From: Verrucomicrobiota bacterium
Lineage (GTDB): Bacteria; Verrucomicrobiota; Lentisphaeria; JABSQK01; JAJFLO01
NCBI GenBank assembly: GCA_021772615.1
Contig: JAJFLQ010000180.1
Coordinates: forward strand, 1 to 42,800
DNA: 42,800 bases
Reading direction: 5' to 3'
Translations under genes and position numbers: made by a program
The notes under the pieces: model-generated
What the model was told of the DNA's origin: nothing
The model's database searches: none
Seen by the model: the letters and a program-made list of their open reading frames with translations, nothing else
In this document: positions 8,760 to 17,317 of the stretch, one piece after another
How positions within the stretch are numbered: the stretch's first letter is position 1
How the letters are laid out: each line of letters opens with the position of its first letter

Positions 8760-10629
8760 CGTCTTTTCAAAGGGGCTAACCCCGCGGCTTATCGTACTGA
8801 GTCTATTTTTCCTCATTATGCCGCTCATGCTGCTTGCCAGACTCTGGTATGAGCAGGTGCGGTCCGGTCCGGTTCACCAGAAGGCAATCAGCCGACAGAG
8901 CATTCGCCACATTCGTCTGCCGCCGATCCGAGGAAATCTATTCGCTCGTGACGGCACGCGCCTCACGGACAATCGGCTGGTATACGACGTGCAATTTCAT
9001 GTGCACGAAATGCGTCAACCCGGCCGCAACGGCCTCAGGAAGACAATTGATTTCATAATCAATCAGATAAACCATACTACGCAAATAATTGATCGTAAAC
9101 ATAGCATAACTGAAAAAGAGATTAAACGTCATATAAATGTATATCCGGCATTGCCCTTCACTGCCTTTCGTGATTTAAGTATGGCGGAGCATGCGCGGTT
9201 GAGCGAAGCCATGCCGGGAATACCCGGACTCGAGATCACCACGAGGACACAGCGTATGTACCCGCTATCGGAGGTCGGCGCGCATCTCATCGGTTTCGTC
9301 GGTAGGCGTGATCCGAACGATGAGTCAGATCGCAGCCAGTATTCGTATTTTCTTCCGGAGCATGTTGGTCGTACGGGACTGGAACGGCTGTTCAACGGTT
9401 ATCTTCGTGGCGAGGGCGGTGTGATGCTGGTGCGCGTGGACAGCATGGGATTTTTTCACCAGGAGGTTGCGGGCACTATCCATGCACAGGCAGGCCAGGA
9501 CATTGTCCTGACGCTCGATGCGCGCGCTCAGGCAGAGGCACAGAAGTTGTTACACGGCATTAGCGGGGCATTCGTGGTTCTCGACTGCCGCACCGGCGCG
9601 GTTCTCGCAATGGCGTCCTCCCCGACGTATGATTTGAACGGTATGAGCGGCAGCCGGTACTCCGGTCTTGCCGGCGACAGCACGTACCGGCCGCTGTTAA
9701 ATCGCGCTATATCTGGCGGGTACGCGCCTGGATCGATCATCAAACCCCTGGTCGCCATGCGGATACTGGCGGATGGCGCGTATGGCGTGAATGAGTTGGT
9801 CTCATGCAACGGTGCGTTCGAGATTGGTGATACAAAGATCCGGTGTGCTCACCAGTCGGGACATGGAGCGATTTCTATGGTGCAGGCGTTGGAGTCGTCC
9901 TGCAATCCCTACTTCATCGGTGGCGGCGTAACACTGGGGCTGGAACAGCTTCAGCACGTGTTCCGCCAATGCGGTATCGGAGCCAATCCGCGTTTCGAGT
10001 TGAGTACGCGCGGCTCCGGCGGTACGTTGCCCTCCCGAGAGTTGAAATGGCGTCGCCGCAAGCAACGGTGGAATGCGTTCGATACCGCGCTGATCTCGAT
10101 AGGACAGGGCATGATTAGCGTGAGTCCGCTGCAGGCGGCCGTATACACGGCAGCTATTGCGAATCGCGGTACATTATATCGTCCTTATATCGTCGATCGA
10201 ATCCAGGATCGCAGCGGACAGGTTACTGTACAGACACGGCCGGAAGTTGTGAGCCGTCTCGATTTCGCTCCGTGGGTGTTTGATGTGGTTCACGATGGCA
10301 TGCATCATGTCGTGCACGGCGGTCGTGCAGGTGCACCCGCAGCGCGTACGCCGACTATTGAACTCGCAGGAAAAACCGGTACGGCCGAGGTGGGTTTCGG
10401 GCGGAACAAGCGCAAGAATACGTGGTTTATCTGTTTCGGGCCCTATCCAGATCCGCGCTATGCCGTTGCGGTTCTCGTGGAAGGCGGCGTCAGCGGTGGG
10501 CGTACGGCGGCGCCGCTCGCACGGCGGTTCTTTGATGCGTATCTCGGGGCTGCGAGTGAGCAGGACCATGCCGCTGCCAGTCGCACGGATCGGGACGTTG
10601 CGGTAACTGTTGATGGAGATACCGAATGA
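8746..10629 (+). CDS. mrdA: Penicillin-binding protein 2, peptidoglycan transpeptidase
   Basis: A class B PBP that cross-links peptidoglycan during cell elongation. The 627-residue protein has a short cytoplasmic N-terminus, one transmembrane helix (about 12-31), a dimerisation/pedestal region (LPPIRGNLFARDG, about 58-70) and a transpeptidase domain. Catalytic motifs are visible: SIIK with nucleophile Ser330, SCN at 385-387 and KTG at 543-545. The ATG at 8746 is chosen because the hydrophobic anchor follows at once. It overlaps mreD by 14 bp and ends in an ATGA shared with the RfaH-like gene. RodA, the usual partner, is not adjacent. Confidence 0.95.
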   Translation: MIRIDVFSKGLTPRLIVLSLFFLIMPLMLLARLWYEQVRSGPVHQKAISRQSIRHIRLPPIRGNLFARDGTRLTDNRLVYDVQFHVHEMRQPGRNGLRKTIDFIINQINHTTQIIDRKHSITEKEIKRHINVYPALPFTAFRDLSMAEHARLSEAMPGIPGLEITTRTQRMYPLSEVGAHLIGFVGRRDPNDESDRSQYSYFLPEHVGRTGLERLFNGYLRGEGGVMLVRVDSMGFFHQEVAGTIHAQAGQDIVLTLDARAQAEAQKLLHGISGAFVVLDCRTGAVLAMASSPTYDLNGMSGSRYSGLAGDSTYRPLLNRAISGGYAPGSIIKPLVAMRILADGAYGVNELVSCNGAFEIGDTKIRCAHQSGHGAISMVQALESSCNPYFIGGGVTLGLEQLQHVFRQCGIGANPRFELSTRGSGGTLPSRELKWRRRKQRWNAFDTALISIGQGMISVSPLQAAVYTAAIANRGTLYRPYIVDRIQDRSGQVTVQTRPEVVSRLDFAPWVFDVVHDGMHHVVHGGRAGAPAARTPTIELAGKTGTAEVGFGRNKRKNTWFICFGPYPDPRYAVAVLVEGGVSGGRTAAPLARRFFDAYLGAASEQDHAAASRTDRDVAVTVDGDTE

Positions 10630-11144
10630 GTGATGTGCTTACGGATGAACGCTGGTATTGTGTGCACACCAAGCCGCGCGAGGAGACCTTTGCTGCCATC
10701 CACCTTGAGCGGCAGGGATACGCCGCATTTCTACCATTTATCCGTCTCCGTCGCATGTATCGGCGCAAGCTCCAATGGCATACCTCGCCCATGTTCCCCA
10801 GGTATCTTTTTGTACAGACCGGCGACGACACGGATTGCAGCCGGATTCGATCTACGCGCGGTGTCTCGTCGCTCGTTACGTTCGGTGGAAGCCCGGCGCT
10901 GGTACCGCCGGTGGTGATCGCTGAAATCCGCCAACGCTGCACCGACGATATATGCGTTGTCGAGGACGCCGCATTCCAGGCCGGTGATACCGTCGAGGTC
11001 GCGGCCGGTCCCTATCAGGGTATGCAGGCCATTTTCGATAGAAACACATCCAATGATCAGCGCGTTGTCATTCTGATGGAGATAATGGCCGTTGTTGCGC
11101 CGGTCGAGATTGACCGGGAGATTCTCATAAAGCCGGAGTCCTGA
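10626..11144 (+). CDS. RfaH/NusG-family transcription elongation factor
   Basis: A 172-residue protein with an NGN domain (residues 8-100: WYCVHTKPREE, LERQGYAAFLPF, PMFPRYLFV, STRGVSSLVTFGG) and a C-terminal KOW domain (about 118-165, GDTVEVAAGPYQGMQAIF). The NGN pattern fits RfaH and related specialised paralogues better than housekeeping NusG: it has the QGY-FLP and RSTRGV signatures. Such paralogues bind RNA polymerase and suppress termination in selected long operons, often for polysaccharide or cell-surface genes. Its ATG overlaps the mrdA stop (ATGA), so it is translationally coupled to a cell-wall gene, an unusual partner. The target operon cannot be told from this window. Confidence 0.88.
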   Translation: MSDVLTDERWYCVHTKPREETFAAIHLERQGYAAFLPFIRLRRMYRRKLQWHTSPMFPRYLFVQTGDDTDCSRIRSTRGVSSLVTFGGSPALVPPVVIAEIRQRCTDDICVVEDAAFQAGDTVEVAAGPYQGMQAIFDRNTSNDQRVVILMEIMAVVAPVEIDREILIKPES

Positions 11145-11174
11145 GAATAAGGCGGGGATTTGCGCGGACGTCGC

Positions 11175-11202
11175 TTGACAGTTTAGATTAACCCGTTAAA
11201 GT
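11175..11202 (+). promoter_or_regulatory. Sigma-70-type promoter for ppdK
   Basis: TTGACA at 11175-11180 is a perfect -35 hexamer. A 16-base spacer leads to TAAAGT at 11197-11202, a 4 of 6 match to the -10 consensus. It would give a ppdK leader of roughly 105 nt containing the stem-loop at 11221-11258. Confidence 0.5.
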
Positions 11203-11220
11203 CGGCCGTTTGATTTCACT

Positions 11221-11258
11221 CCCGACCGGACCGTCAACATTGGACGGTGAGTCTCGGG
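11221..11258 (+). promoter_or_regulatory. Stem-loop in ppdK leader
   Basis: Inner stem ACCGTC (11230-11235) / GACGGT (11243-11248) with a 7-base loop is enclosed by outer stem CCCGA (11221-11225) / TCGGG (11254-11258). It lacks a following T-tract, so it is more likely a leader structure than a terminator. Confidence 0.4.
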
Positions 11259-11313
11259 TGCAGGTAATGGCGACGTTCTATCATAATAGCAACAACAGTT
11301 TCGAGGTATTACA

Positions 11314-14016
11314 ATGGCAACGAAGAAATACGTATATTTTTTTGGCGGCGGCAAGGCCGAGGGCACCAGCGAGCAGAAGAGACTCCTGGGCGGCAAAGGT
11401 GCAGGATTGGCGCAAATGACCAACATTGGTCTGCCGGTGCCACCGGGGTTTACCCTCACTACAGAAGCATGCAGTGAGTACTATAGCAAAGGACGTAAGT
11501 GGCCGGTTGGTCTGAAAAAGCAGGTTGAAGCGAATCTCGCAAAACTGGAAAAACTAACCGGCAAGAAGCTTGGCGACGTCGACGATCCGCTTCTGATCTC
11601 GGTCCGGTCCGGCGCGTTTGTCTCGATGCCCGGCATGATGGAGACGATTCTGAATCTTGGTATGAATGACCAATCGGTTGAGGGGCTCACAGCCAGGACG
11701 GGAAACGCCAGATTCGCATACGACGCATACCGTCGATTTATCATGATGTACGCATCGACTGCGATGGGTCTGAGCAAGGACGAATTTGAGGGTGAGTTCG
11801 AACGCTTCAAGCATACCGTTGTGGCGAAACGTCTTGGACGGCGAAAAGGCGAGTCTGTCGAGGACACCGATGTCACCGGCGAAGAACTCAAGCAACTGTG
11901 TGAGATCCTGAAAGGTAAATACGAGAAGATGGTGGGCGAGTCGTTTCCGCAAGCGCCGATGGATCAGCTGCGCGGCTCCATCGACGCGGTCTTCAACAGT
12001 TGGATGGCCGAAAAGGCTGTGACGTATCGGCGCGTGGAAAAGATCAGCGAATCCGAGGTTTCAGGAACCGGCGTGAATATATGTACCATGGTCTACGGAA
12101 ATAAAGGGGAGACCTCCGGTACCGGCGTGGCGTTTACGCGGGATCCAAACACCGGGAAGAACGAGTTCTACGGTGATTACCTCTTCAACGCACAGGGTGA
12201 AGATGTGGTTGCCGGCATCCGAACCCCGGTACGGCTCACCGAGTTGCAGAAGCAGGACAAGAAGGTTTACGAGCAGTTGATGGCGGTTCGTGATAAACTT
12301 GAGCGCCACTACAAAGATATGCAGGATCTGGAGTTTACCGTCGAAGAAGGCACGCTGTACATGTTGCAGACGCGCCGTGGAAAGCGGGCGCCGGTGGCCA
12401 CGTTTCGTATTGCCGTTGAAATGGTTGACGAAGGGCTGATAACGGAAGAAGAAGCGGTATGCCGCATCACACCCGACGACATAGAACGTCTGTTCTACCC
12501 AGCAATCGACACGAAGATTGCGAAAAAGGACCTTGCAGACGCCACGTTAACGACGGGCATCAATGCCGTACCGGGCGCTGCCGCCGGGGACGTTTTCTTC
12601 ACTGCATCAGCAGCCGAAGAGGCTGCCGCAACGGGCAGACGCGTGATTTTGGTACGCAAGGAAACGAGCCCCGAAGATGTCGGAGGCATGCATGCTGCGC
12701 GCGGGATTCTTACGCAGACAGGCGGCAAGACAAGTCATGCCGCGGTCGTCGCTCGAGGGTGGGGCAAGTGCTGTATAGTTGGCTGCGAAGCGTTGCGGAT
12801 CGACTACGACAAGAAACGCATGACTATTGACGGCGTCACGATCAAGGAAGGCGAGTCGCTCACGCTCGACGGAAACACCGGACAGGTTTTTAAGGGGGAT
12901 TTTCCGCTGGTCGACCCGAAGCTGCCCAAGGAATTCGACCGCCTGATGGCATGGGTCGATCGTCTCCGCACGGTCAAGGTGCGTACCAACGCAGATACTG
13001 CCGACGACTCCAAAAAGGCCATTGAAATGGGTGCAGAAGGCATCGGTCTGTGCCGGACTGAACACATGTTTTTCGACACGCAGGACCGGATTGACGCGAT
13101 CCGCGAGATGATTATTGCGGACAACTGCGATGACCGCATCAAGGCCTTGAAGAAACTGCTTCCCTACCAGCGCCGGGATTTCGAAAAAATCTTCAAGGCG
13201 ATGGATGGTATGCCGGTGAATATCCGTCTGATCGATCCGCCGCTGCATGAATTCGTGCCGCATGACAAGAAGGGACAGAAGGATCTGGCAAAGAAAATCG
13301 GCATAAAATACGCCACAGTGAAAAATCGCGTCGAGCAACTGCACGAGTTCAATCCGATGCTCGGCCATCGGGGCTGTCGGCTTGCGATCACGTTCCCGGA
13401 AATTCTCGACATGCAGGTTCGGGCGATCATGGAGGCGGCATGCAAGGTCGCACAAAAGGGTGTAAAAGTGTATCCCGAGATCATGATACCGTTGACGATG
13501 GCAGAGCGCGAGTTGGAAATCCTCTCGGACCGTGTTCGAAAATTGGCGACCGCCATTCTCAAAGAGAAGAAGCTCACGAAGCGTAACGTGCCGTATACGG
13601 TCGGTACCATGATTGAGATACCACGTGCTGCACTAACGGCCGACAAGATTGCTCGGCACGCGGACTTTTTCTCATTCGGCACCAATGACTTAACGCAGAC
13701 AACAATGGGGCTTTCCCGCGACGACGCGGGACGATTCCTGCCCGATTACGTCGATGAGAAAAAGGCGGGTGTATTCCGCTCCGACCCGTTTCAGGTTCTG
13801 GATCAGGAGGGCGTGGGCGAATTGGTGAAGATCGGAATCGAGAAAGGACGGTCGGTCAAACCCAAGCTGAAGATCGGAATCTGCGGCGAACACGGTGGCG
13901 AGCTTGAGAGCGTGAAGTTCTGTGTGCGCGCCGGGATGAATTACGTTAGTTGCTCGCCCTACAGGGTGCCGATCGCACGGCTGGCAGCCGCTCAACAGGC
14001 GATTGAAGACAAGTAA
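11314..14016 (+). CDS. ppdK: Pyruvate, phosphate dikinase
   Basis: Interconverts pyruvate + ATP + Pi and PEP + AMP + PPi, linking glycolysis and gluconeogenesis in the cytosol. The 900-residue protein has all three parts. The N-terminal ATP-grasp domain carries LLGGKGAGLAQM and GLPVPPGFT. The swivelling phosphohistidine domain carries GGKTSHAAVVARG with His475. The C-terminal TIM-barrel carries GTNDLTQTTMG and ends with the catalytic Cys880 in SCSPYRVPIARLAAAQ. GAGG lies 9 bases before the ATG. It stands alone after a 169-bp gap with its own promoter candidate. No regulatory PDRP kinase/phosphatase gene is adjacent. Confidence 0.98.
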   Translation: MATKKYVYFFGGGKAEGTSEQKRLLGGKGAGLAQMTNIGLPVPPGFTLTTEACSEYYSKGRKWPVGLKKQVEANLAKLEKLTGKKLGDVDDPLLISVRSGAFVSMPGMMETILNLGMNDQSVEGLTARTGNARFAYDAYRRFIMMYASTAMGLSKDEFEGEFERFKHTVVAKRLGRRKGESVEDTDVTGEELKQLCEILKGKYEKMVGESFPQAPMDQLRGSIDAVFNSWMAEKAVTYRRVEKISESEVSGTGVNICTMVYGNKGETSGTGVAFTRDPNTGKNEFYGDYLFNAQGEDVVAGIRTPVRLTELQKQDKKVYEQLMAVRDKLERHYKDMQDLEFTVEEGTLYMLQTRRGKRAPVATFRIAVEMVDEGLITEEEAVCRITPDDIERLFYPAIDTKIAKKDLADATLTTGINAVPGAAAGDVFFTASAAEEAAATGRRVILVRKETSPEDVGGMHAARGILTQTGGKTSHAAVVARGWGKCCIVGCEALRIDYDKKRMTIDGVTIKEGESLTLDGNTGQVFKGDFPLVDPKLPKEFDRLMAWVDRLRTVKVRTNADTADDSKKAIEMGAEGIGLCRTEHMFFDTQDRIDAIREMIIADNCDDRIKALKKLLPYQRRDFEKIFKAMDGMPVNIRLIDPPLHEFVPHDKKGQKDLAKKIGIKYATVKNRVEQLHEFNPMLGHRGCRLAITFPEILDMQVRAIMEAACKVAQKGVKVYPEIMIPLTMAERELEILSDRVRKLATAILKEKKLTKRNVPYTVGTMIEIPRAALTADKIARHADFFSFGTNDLTQTTMGLSRDDAGRFLPDYVDEKKAGVFRSDPFQVLDQEGVGELVKIGIEKGRSVKPKLKIGICGEHGGELESVKFCVRAGMNYVSCSPYRVPIARLAAAQQAIEDK

Positions 14017-14190
14017 GCCCCGGCCGCGGATGGCAGGGTGCAATACAAGATTGTATCAGGCGATTTTCGGGAAATTGTTTTCCGAATTACCCAGTCTGAT
14101 TATTCGGGGGATGAGGGATGAGGACAAAGGGCGCGCCAAGGACACGGCGCGCCGCCACTGTTCCACGGTGTGCAAAGGTCGTGCAACGCA
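14017..14190. other. Convergent intergenic region with three inverted repeats
   Basis: Between the 3' ends of ppdK and the TPR gene lie ATACAA-GA-TTGTAT (14043-14056), TTCGGgAAA-ttg-TTTtCCGAA (14066-14086) and a GGCGCGCC pair (14130-14153). Together they could end transcription from both sides. None has a clean T-tract. Confidence 0.5.
14130..14153. terminator. Possible bidirectional terminator hairpin
   Basis: GGCGCGCC at 14130-14137 and again at 14146-14153 is self-complementary, giving an 8-bp all-GC stem with an 8-base loop between two convergent genes. There is no U-run on either side, so intrinsic termination is uncertain. Confidence 0.4.
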
Positions 14191-14613
14191 CTAGAACTTG
14201 GTGAAGCTGTCCTTGTTGGCCTTCTTGACTTTATCCAACTCCGCCTTGATTTTCTTGGCTTCGTCGGCGCGGTCGAGATGGGTCAGGACGTCCGCGTAAT
14301 TCTCATATATCTCAATCAGGCCGGAGTACTCGGATCCGAGCGTGTTTTCCCATATCGCTATTACGGCTTTATAGGCCTGCTCTGATTCCCCGTATTTCTT
14401 CTGTTTGAGATAAAGATCTCCGAGCGCGCTATGAATGTTTCCAAGTCTGGGGTTGTCATCGCCAAATTTTCCGGCCTCCGCGAGCGCTTTCTTGAATGCC
14501 TCTTCAGCCCTGCTGAATTCCCCCTTCTTAATTGCAATCTTGCCTGCCTTGAAACTGCTTTCCCAAGGCTTTCTACTAATTATCGTTTTCTCAAAGTCGC
14601 CTTCGAAATCCAT
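14191..14613 (-). CDS. Small tetratricopeptide-repeat protein
   Basis: A 140-residue soluble helical protein with two to three TPR units. One unit reads KAGKIAIKKGEFSRAEEAFKKAL, split here as KAGKIAIKKGEF and SRAEEAFKKAL. The next is LGDLYLKQKKYGESEQAYKAV and the last lies around YENYADVLTHLDRADEAKK. This is the kinesin-light-chain type of spacing. The ATG at 14613 has AAAGGA about 8 bases upstream; an ATG at 14622 is nearly as good. The frame extends upstream to 14790 but that part looks non-coding. TPR proteins scaffold protein contacts; no partner is evident. It is an orphan, convergent with ppdK and divergent from the hydrolase. Confidence 0.75.
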   Translation of the reverse strand: MDFEGDFEKTIISRKPWESSFKAGKIAIKKGEFSRAEEAFKKALAEAGKFGDDNPRLGNIHSALGDLYLKQKKYGESEQAYKAVIAIWENTLGSEYSGLIEIYENYADVLTHLDRADEAKKIKAELDKVKKANKDSFTKF

Positions 14614-14790
14614 CTTCCACATCCTTTCCTTAAAAAATAGCCTGATTCGGATTTGATTGTCGGCTACGGCGAACCAGAATAAGCGAGTTCTTGCGCCCTT
14701 GCGGCGGCTTTCATGATATCCAGTTATTGCAACAAACACTCGTTCACTCCTGATAATAAAGATCATTGACGGAAAATGCAATACCGACAA

Positions 14791-14799
14791 TGATATAAT
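14791..14799 (+). promoter_or_regulatory. Extended -10 promoter for the SGNH hydrolase gene
   Basis: TGATATAAT is a perfect extended -10 element (TG at 14791-14792, TATAAT at 14794-14799). Transcription would start near 14806, 17 bases before the ATG at 14823. A TTGACG at 14766 is too far away (22 bases) to be its -35. Confidence 0.55.
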
Positions 14800-14822
14800 T
14801 TTGCTTATTCACGGGACCACGA

Positions 14823-15866
14823 ATGGACTATCTTTTCGCAGCGTTCGTTATACTTCCCGTACTGGTATTCTTCTCTGCCGCTGTCACAGCAACGTCATTT
14901 AAAACCTCACGGCGGCGACCCTATCGTATCGCTTTGCTGATCGTGACGAACGTGCTCGTGTTTGTCGCGCTCTGTGCGACCGGCAACCTGATCGGTGAGG
15001 TGTATTATCGCTGGTTCTACGACAGTACAGACGCGCTCGCGCTGACCAACGCGAGCCGCGCATGGTTCGACCGGCATTATCACTTGAACAATGTCGATGT
15101 GCGGGACTCGCGCGACTACCGTGCTGCTGCTGACCCGGTACGTCGCCGAATTACATTTATCGGCGACTCGTTTACAGCCGGTCATGGCGTTGAGAATGTC
15201 GAGGTAAGGTTCGCGAATCGAATTCGTCGATCGCACCCGGATTGGGAAGTCGATGTGTTCGGCGTGAATGGGATGGATACCGTGGACCAAGTGAATTTTT
15301 TGCGCGGCGAGGTATTTAACGACTACGAATTTGACGTCGTTGTGTTGGTTTACTGCCTGAATGATATCTCCAAGATCATGCCCGAATGGCAAGAGATTCT
15401 TGGTCGCCTGTATTCGCGCCGTCCCGGCTTTATTGTTTCGCAGAGTTTCTTTCTTAACGCGTTGTATTATCGCTGGTTGTATACGCGCGAGCCGGAACTT
15501 GGAAACTATTATGATTTTGTCCGCGAAGGGTATCGGGATGATGCCGTGTGGGGACGTCAGGAAATGCTGCTCGCCGCGTTTGTCCGGTATGTAAAGTCGC
15601 GAAACGCCATCCCGGCAGTGGTCACGTTCCCATTTTTTCACGGACTGGGAACGGATTACGAATACCGCGTGATCCACCAGCAGTTATCTGCGTTCTGGCA
15701 GCGAGAATGTGTGGCGCATCTCGACCTTCTGGAGGATTTCATCCCGTACGAATCGGACGTGCTCACGGTCGGGGCAACAGACCCGCATCCGAATGAAAAG
15801 GCGCACGCGATCGCAGCCGAATCAATCAGCAGGTTTATCGAGCGGATTATGGCCGCGCGAGAGTAA
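14823..15866 (+). CDS. Membrane-anchored SGNH/GDSL-family hydrolase
   Basis: A 347-residue protein with two N-terminal hydrophobic helices (about 3-24 and 36-60) followed by an SGNH hydrolase domain, probably periplasmic. Block I is FIGDSFTAG with nucleophile Ser116, the central block is YCLNDIS (Asn180), and the C-terminal block is DPHPNEKAH with Asp320 and His322. SGNH enzymes are esterases, acyltransferases or deacetylases of lipids and polysaccharides; the substrate cannot be told here. It is preceded by an extended -10 promoter. It lies 185 bp before the signalling cassette and may or may not be functionally linked to it. Confidence 0.8.
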   Translation: MDYLFAAFVILPVLVFFSAAVTATSFKTSRRRPYRIALLIVTNVLVFVALCATGNLIGEVYYRWFYDSTDALALTNASRAWFDRHYHLNNVDVRDSRDYRAAADPVRRRITFIGDSFTAGHGVENVEVRFANRIRRSHPDWEVDVFGVNGMDTVDQVNFLRGEVFNDYEFDVVVLVYCLNDISKIMPEWQEILGRLYSRRPGFIVSQSFFLNALYYRWLYTREPELGNYYDFVREGYRDDAVWGRQEMLLAAFVRYVKSRNAIPAVVTFPFFHGLGTDYEYRVIHQQLSAFWQRECVAHLDLLEDFIPYESDVLTVGATDPHPNEKAHAIAAESISRFIERIMAARE

Positions 15867-15885
15867 CAGCAAGCGGCGTGCTATA

Positions 15886-15950
15886 GCAACTGCGAGTGTG
15901 GGTGGCGTCCGCGATCGTGTCGCAGATTCTTGCAGTTGCGCTTTTATTTG
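15886..15950 (+). terminator. Possible terminator after the SGNH hydrolase
   Basis: GCAACTGC (15886-15893) pairs perfectly with GCAGTTGC (15932-15939), and CGCTTTTATTT follows. The 38-base loop contains a further small GCGA/TCGC stem. The long loop makes intrinsic termination only possible. Confidence 0.35.
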
Positions 15951-16051
15951 CGCTATTCGAATCCAAATTATTCGGGCGGATTCAGTTTATTCCATCTGCT
16001 TCCGGTTACAGACGGTGATATTAGACGATCATTCATTGCTGGGAAGTCACC

Positions 16052-17275
16052 ATGGCGACGACGGTACTTTGTGCTGATGACGAAGAATACATGCGAGTGT
16101 TCTACAAATCGGTTTTCAGCGGCCGCGATTATGAATTGCATGTGTTCGACAACGGCAACGACGTTCTCGACCACTGCCGCGATACCGCGCCGGGTCTGCT
16201 GATCCTGGATATCGACATGCCTGGAGCAACCGGGCTCGATGTGTGCCGGCGCGCGCGCGCCGATTCGCGACTCAGCAACATTCCCATCGTGATTGTTTCC
16301 GCGAGAGATACGGAGTCGGATATTGTTGACGCGTTGTCCATCGGTGCGGACGACTATATCGTAAAGCCTTTCAAGCCGGCGGAGCTGCTGGCGAAATCCA
16401 CTGCCATCCTTCGCAAGCGGCGCAGCGACCCGATCGTTGACTCTGCGACGATCCGAGAGGGCAGTTTCTTCGCGGGGCGCTACCGCATCATCAGGCAGCT
16501 CGGACGCGGCGGCTTCGGGAAGGTCTATCTCGCCGAAGACAGCAGTTGCGACGATAGCAATGTCGCCTTAAAGGTGTTCGAAATCCCGGTCCATGTAGAG
16601 AATTTTATGGCGTTGTTCCTTCGCGAAGCGTACGGGCTCTCCAAGTTGCGTCATAAGAACATCGTGAGACTTCTTGGTTTTGGGCACGCACACTCGCGGT
16701 ATTACCTTTCGACCGAATTTCTGGAGGGGATGTCGCTTGCCGATATTATCCGGAAAAAGGGAGCGATGCTGGACGACAATGCTGCGTATATTGCCTACGA
16801 AACAGCCCAGGCTCTGGAATATATGGCCGATCGAAAAATGGTTCACTGTGATATAAAGCCTGATAATATCATGATCGCCAAAACGGGCGACCTGAAAGTC
16901 ATTGACTTTGGCATGGCAAAGCAATTGTTAGACGTCAACTTGACTCCGGAAGATATGTTTGTGGGTACACCGGAATTCATTGCTCCGGAATTGATCTGCG
17001 ATGATACGGATATCGACATCCGTGCCGACGTCTTTTCGCTCGGTGTCACCCTGTATGCCCTGATTGCCGGCAGGACGCTGTTTGCAGGCATATCGCCGGA
17101 GCAGGTACTGCGGAGTCGAATGGCGAATCCCACGATCAAACTCGACTTCGACGGGGTCGAGGTCGACACGCGTCTCCGTGATCTCCTGATTCGCATGGTT
17201 GTTTCCGATCCGAATGAACGACCGAATGTTCACGAGGTGGTGCAGCGGCTGCGCGATATTGTTTCTTCCACTTGA
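16052..17275 (+). CDS. Response regulator receiver fused to Ser/Thr protein kinase
   Basis: A 407-residue cytosolic hybrid. Residues 1-120 form a receiver domain with acidic pocket Asp9/Asp10, phospho-acceptor Asp53 (ILDIDMPG), Ser83 and Lys105. Residues 143-400 form a eukaryotic-type kinase with Gly-loop GRGGFG (151-156), ATP-site Lys174, catalytic loop HCDIKPDN (Asp267), DFG at 285-287 and APE at 311-313. The residue before the catalytic Asp is Cys, so this is a non-RD kinase and may not need activation-loop phosphorylation. The natural reading is that phosphotransfer to Asp53 controls the kinase. It is the first gene of a cassette ending in a histidine kinase. There is no transmembrane or sensor segment of its own. 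Confidence 0.93.
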   Translation: MATTVLCADDEEYMRVFYKSVFSGRDYELHVFDNGNDVLDHCRDTAPGLLILDIDMPGATGLDVCRRARADSRLSNIPIVIVSARDTESDIVDALSIGADDYIVKPFKPAELLAKSTAILRKRRSDPIVDSATIREGSFFAGRYRIIRQLGRGGFGKVYLAEDSSCDDSNVALKVFEIPVHVENFMALFLREAYGLSKLRHKNIVRLLGFGHAHSRYYLSTEFLEGMSLADIIRKKGAMLDDNAAYIAYETAQALEYMADRKMVHCDIKPDNIMIAKTGDLKVIDFGMAKQLLDVNLTPEDMFVGTPEFIAPELICDDTDIDIRADVFSLGVTLYALIAGRTLFAGISPEQVLRSRMANPTIKLDFDGVEVDTRLRDLLIRMVVSDPNERPNVHEVVQRLRDIVSST

Positions 17276-17317
17276 TTCTCTCGCGGCCGTGTACCGTTAC
17301 AGAACAACGAACGACTT

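Noticed and set aside
14146..14190. GCCACTG segment as part of a cobalamin riboswitch
   Set aside because: Only the short box matches. The rest of the aptamer is absent and no B12-related gene follows.
15955..15964. ATTCGAATCC resembling a tRNA T-loop
   Set aside because: No acceptor, D or anticodon stems can be drawn around it.
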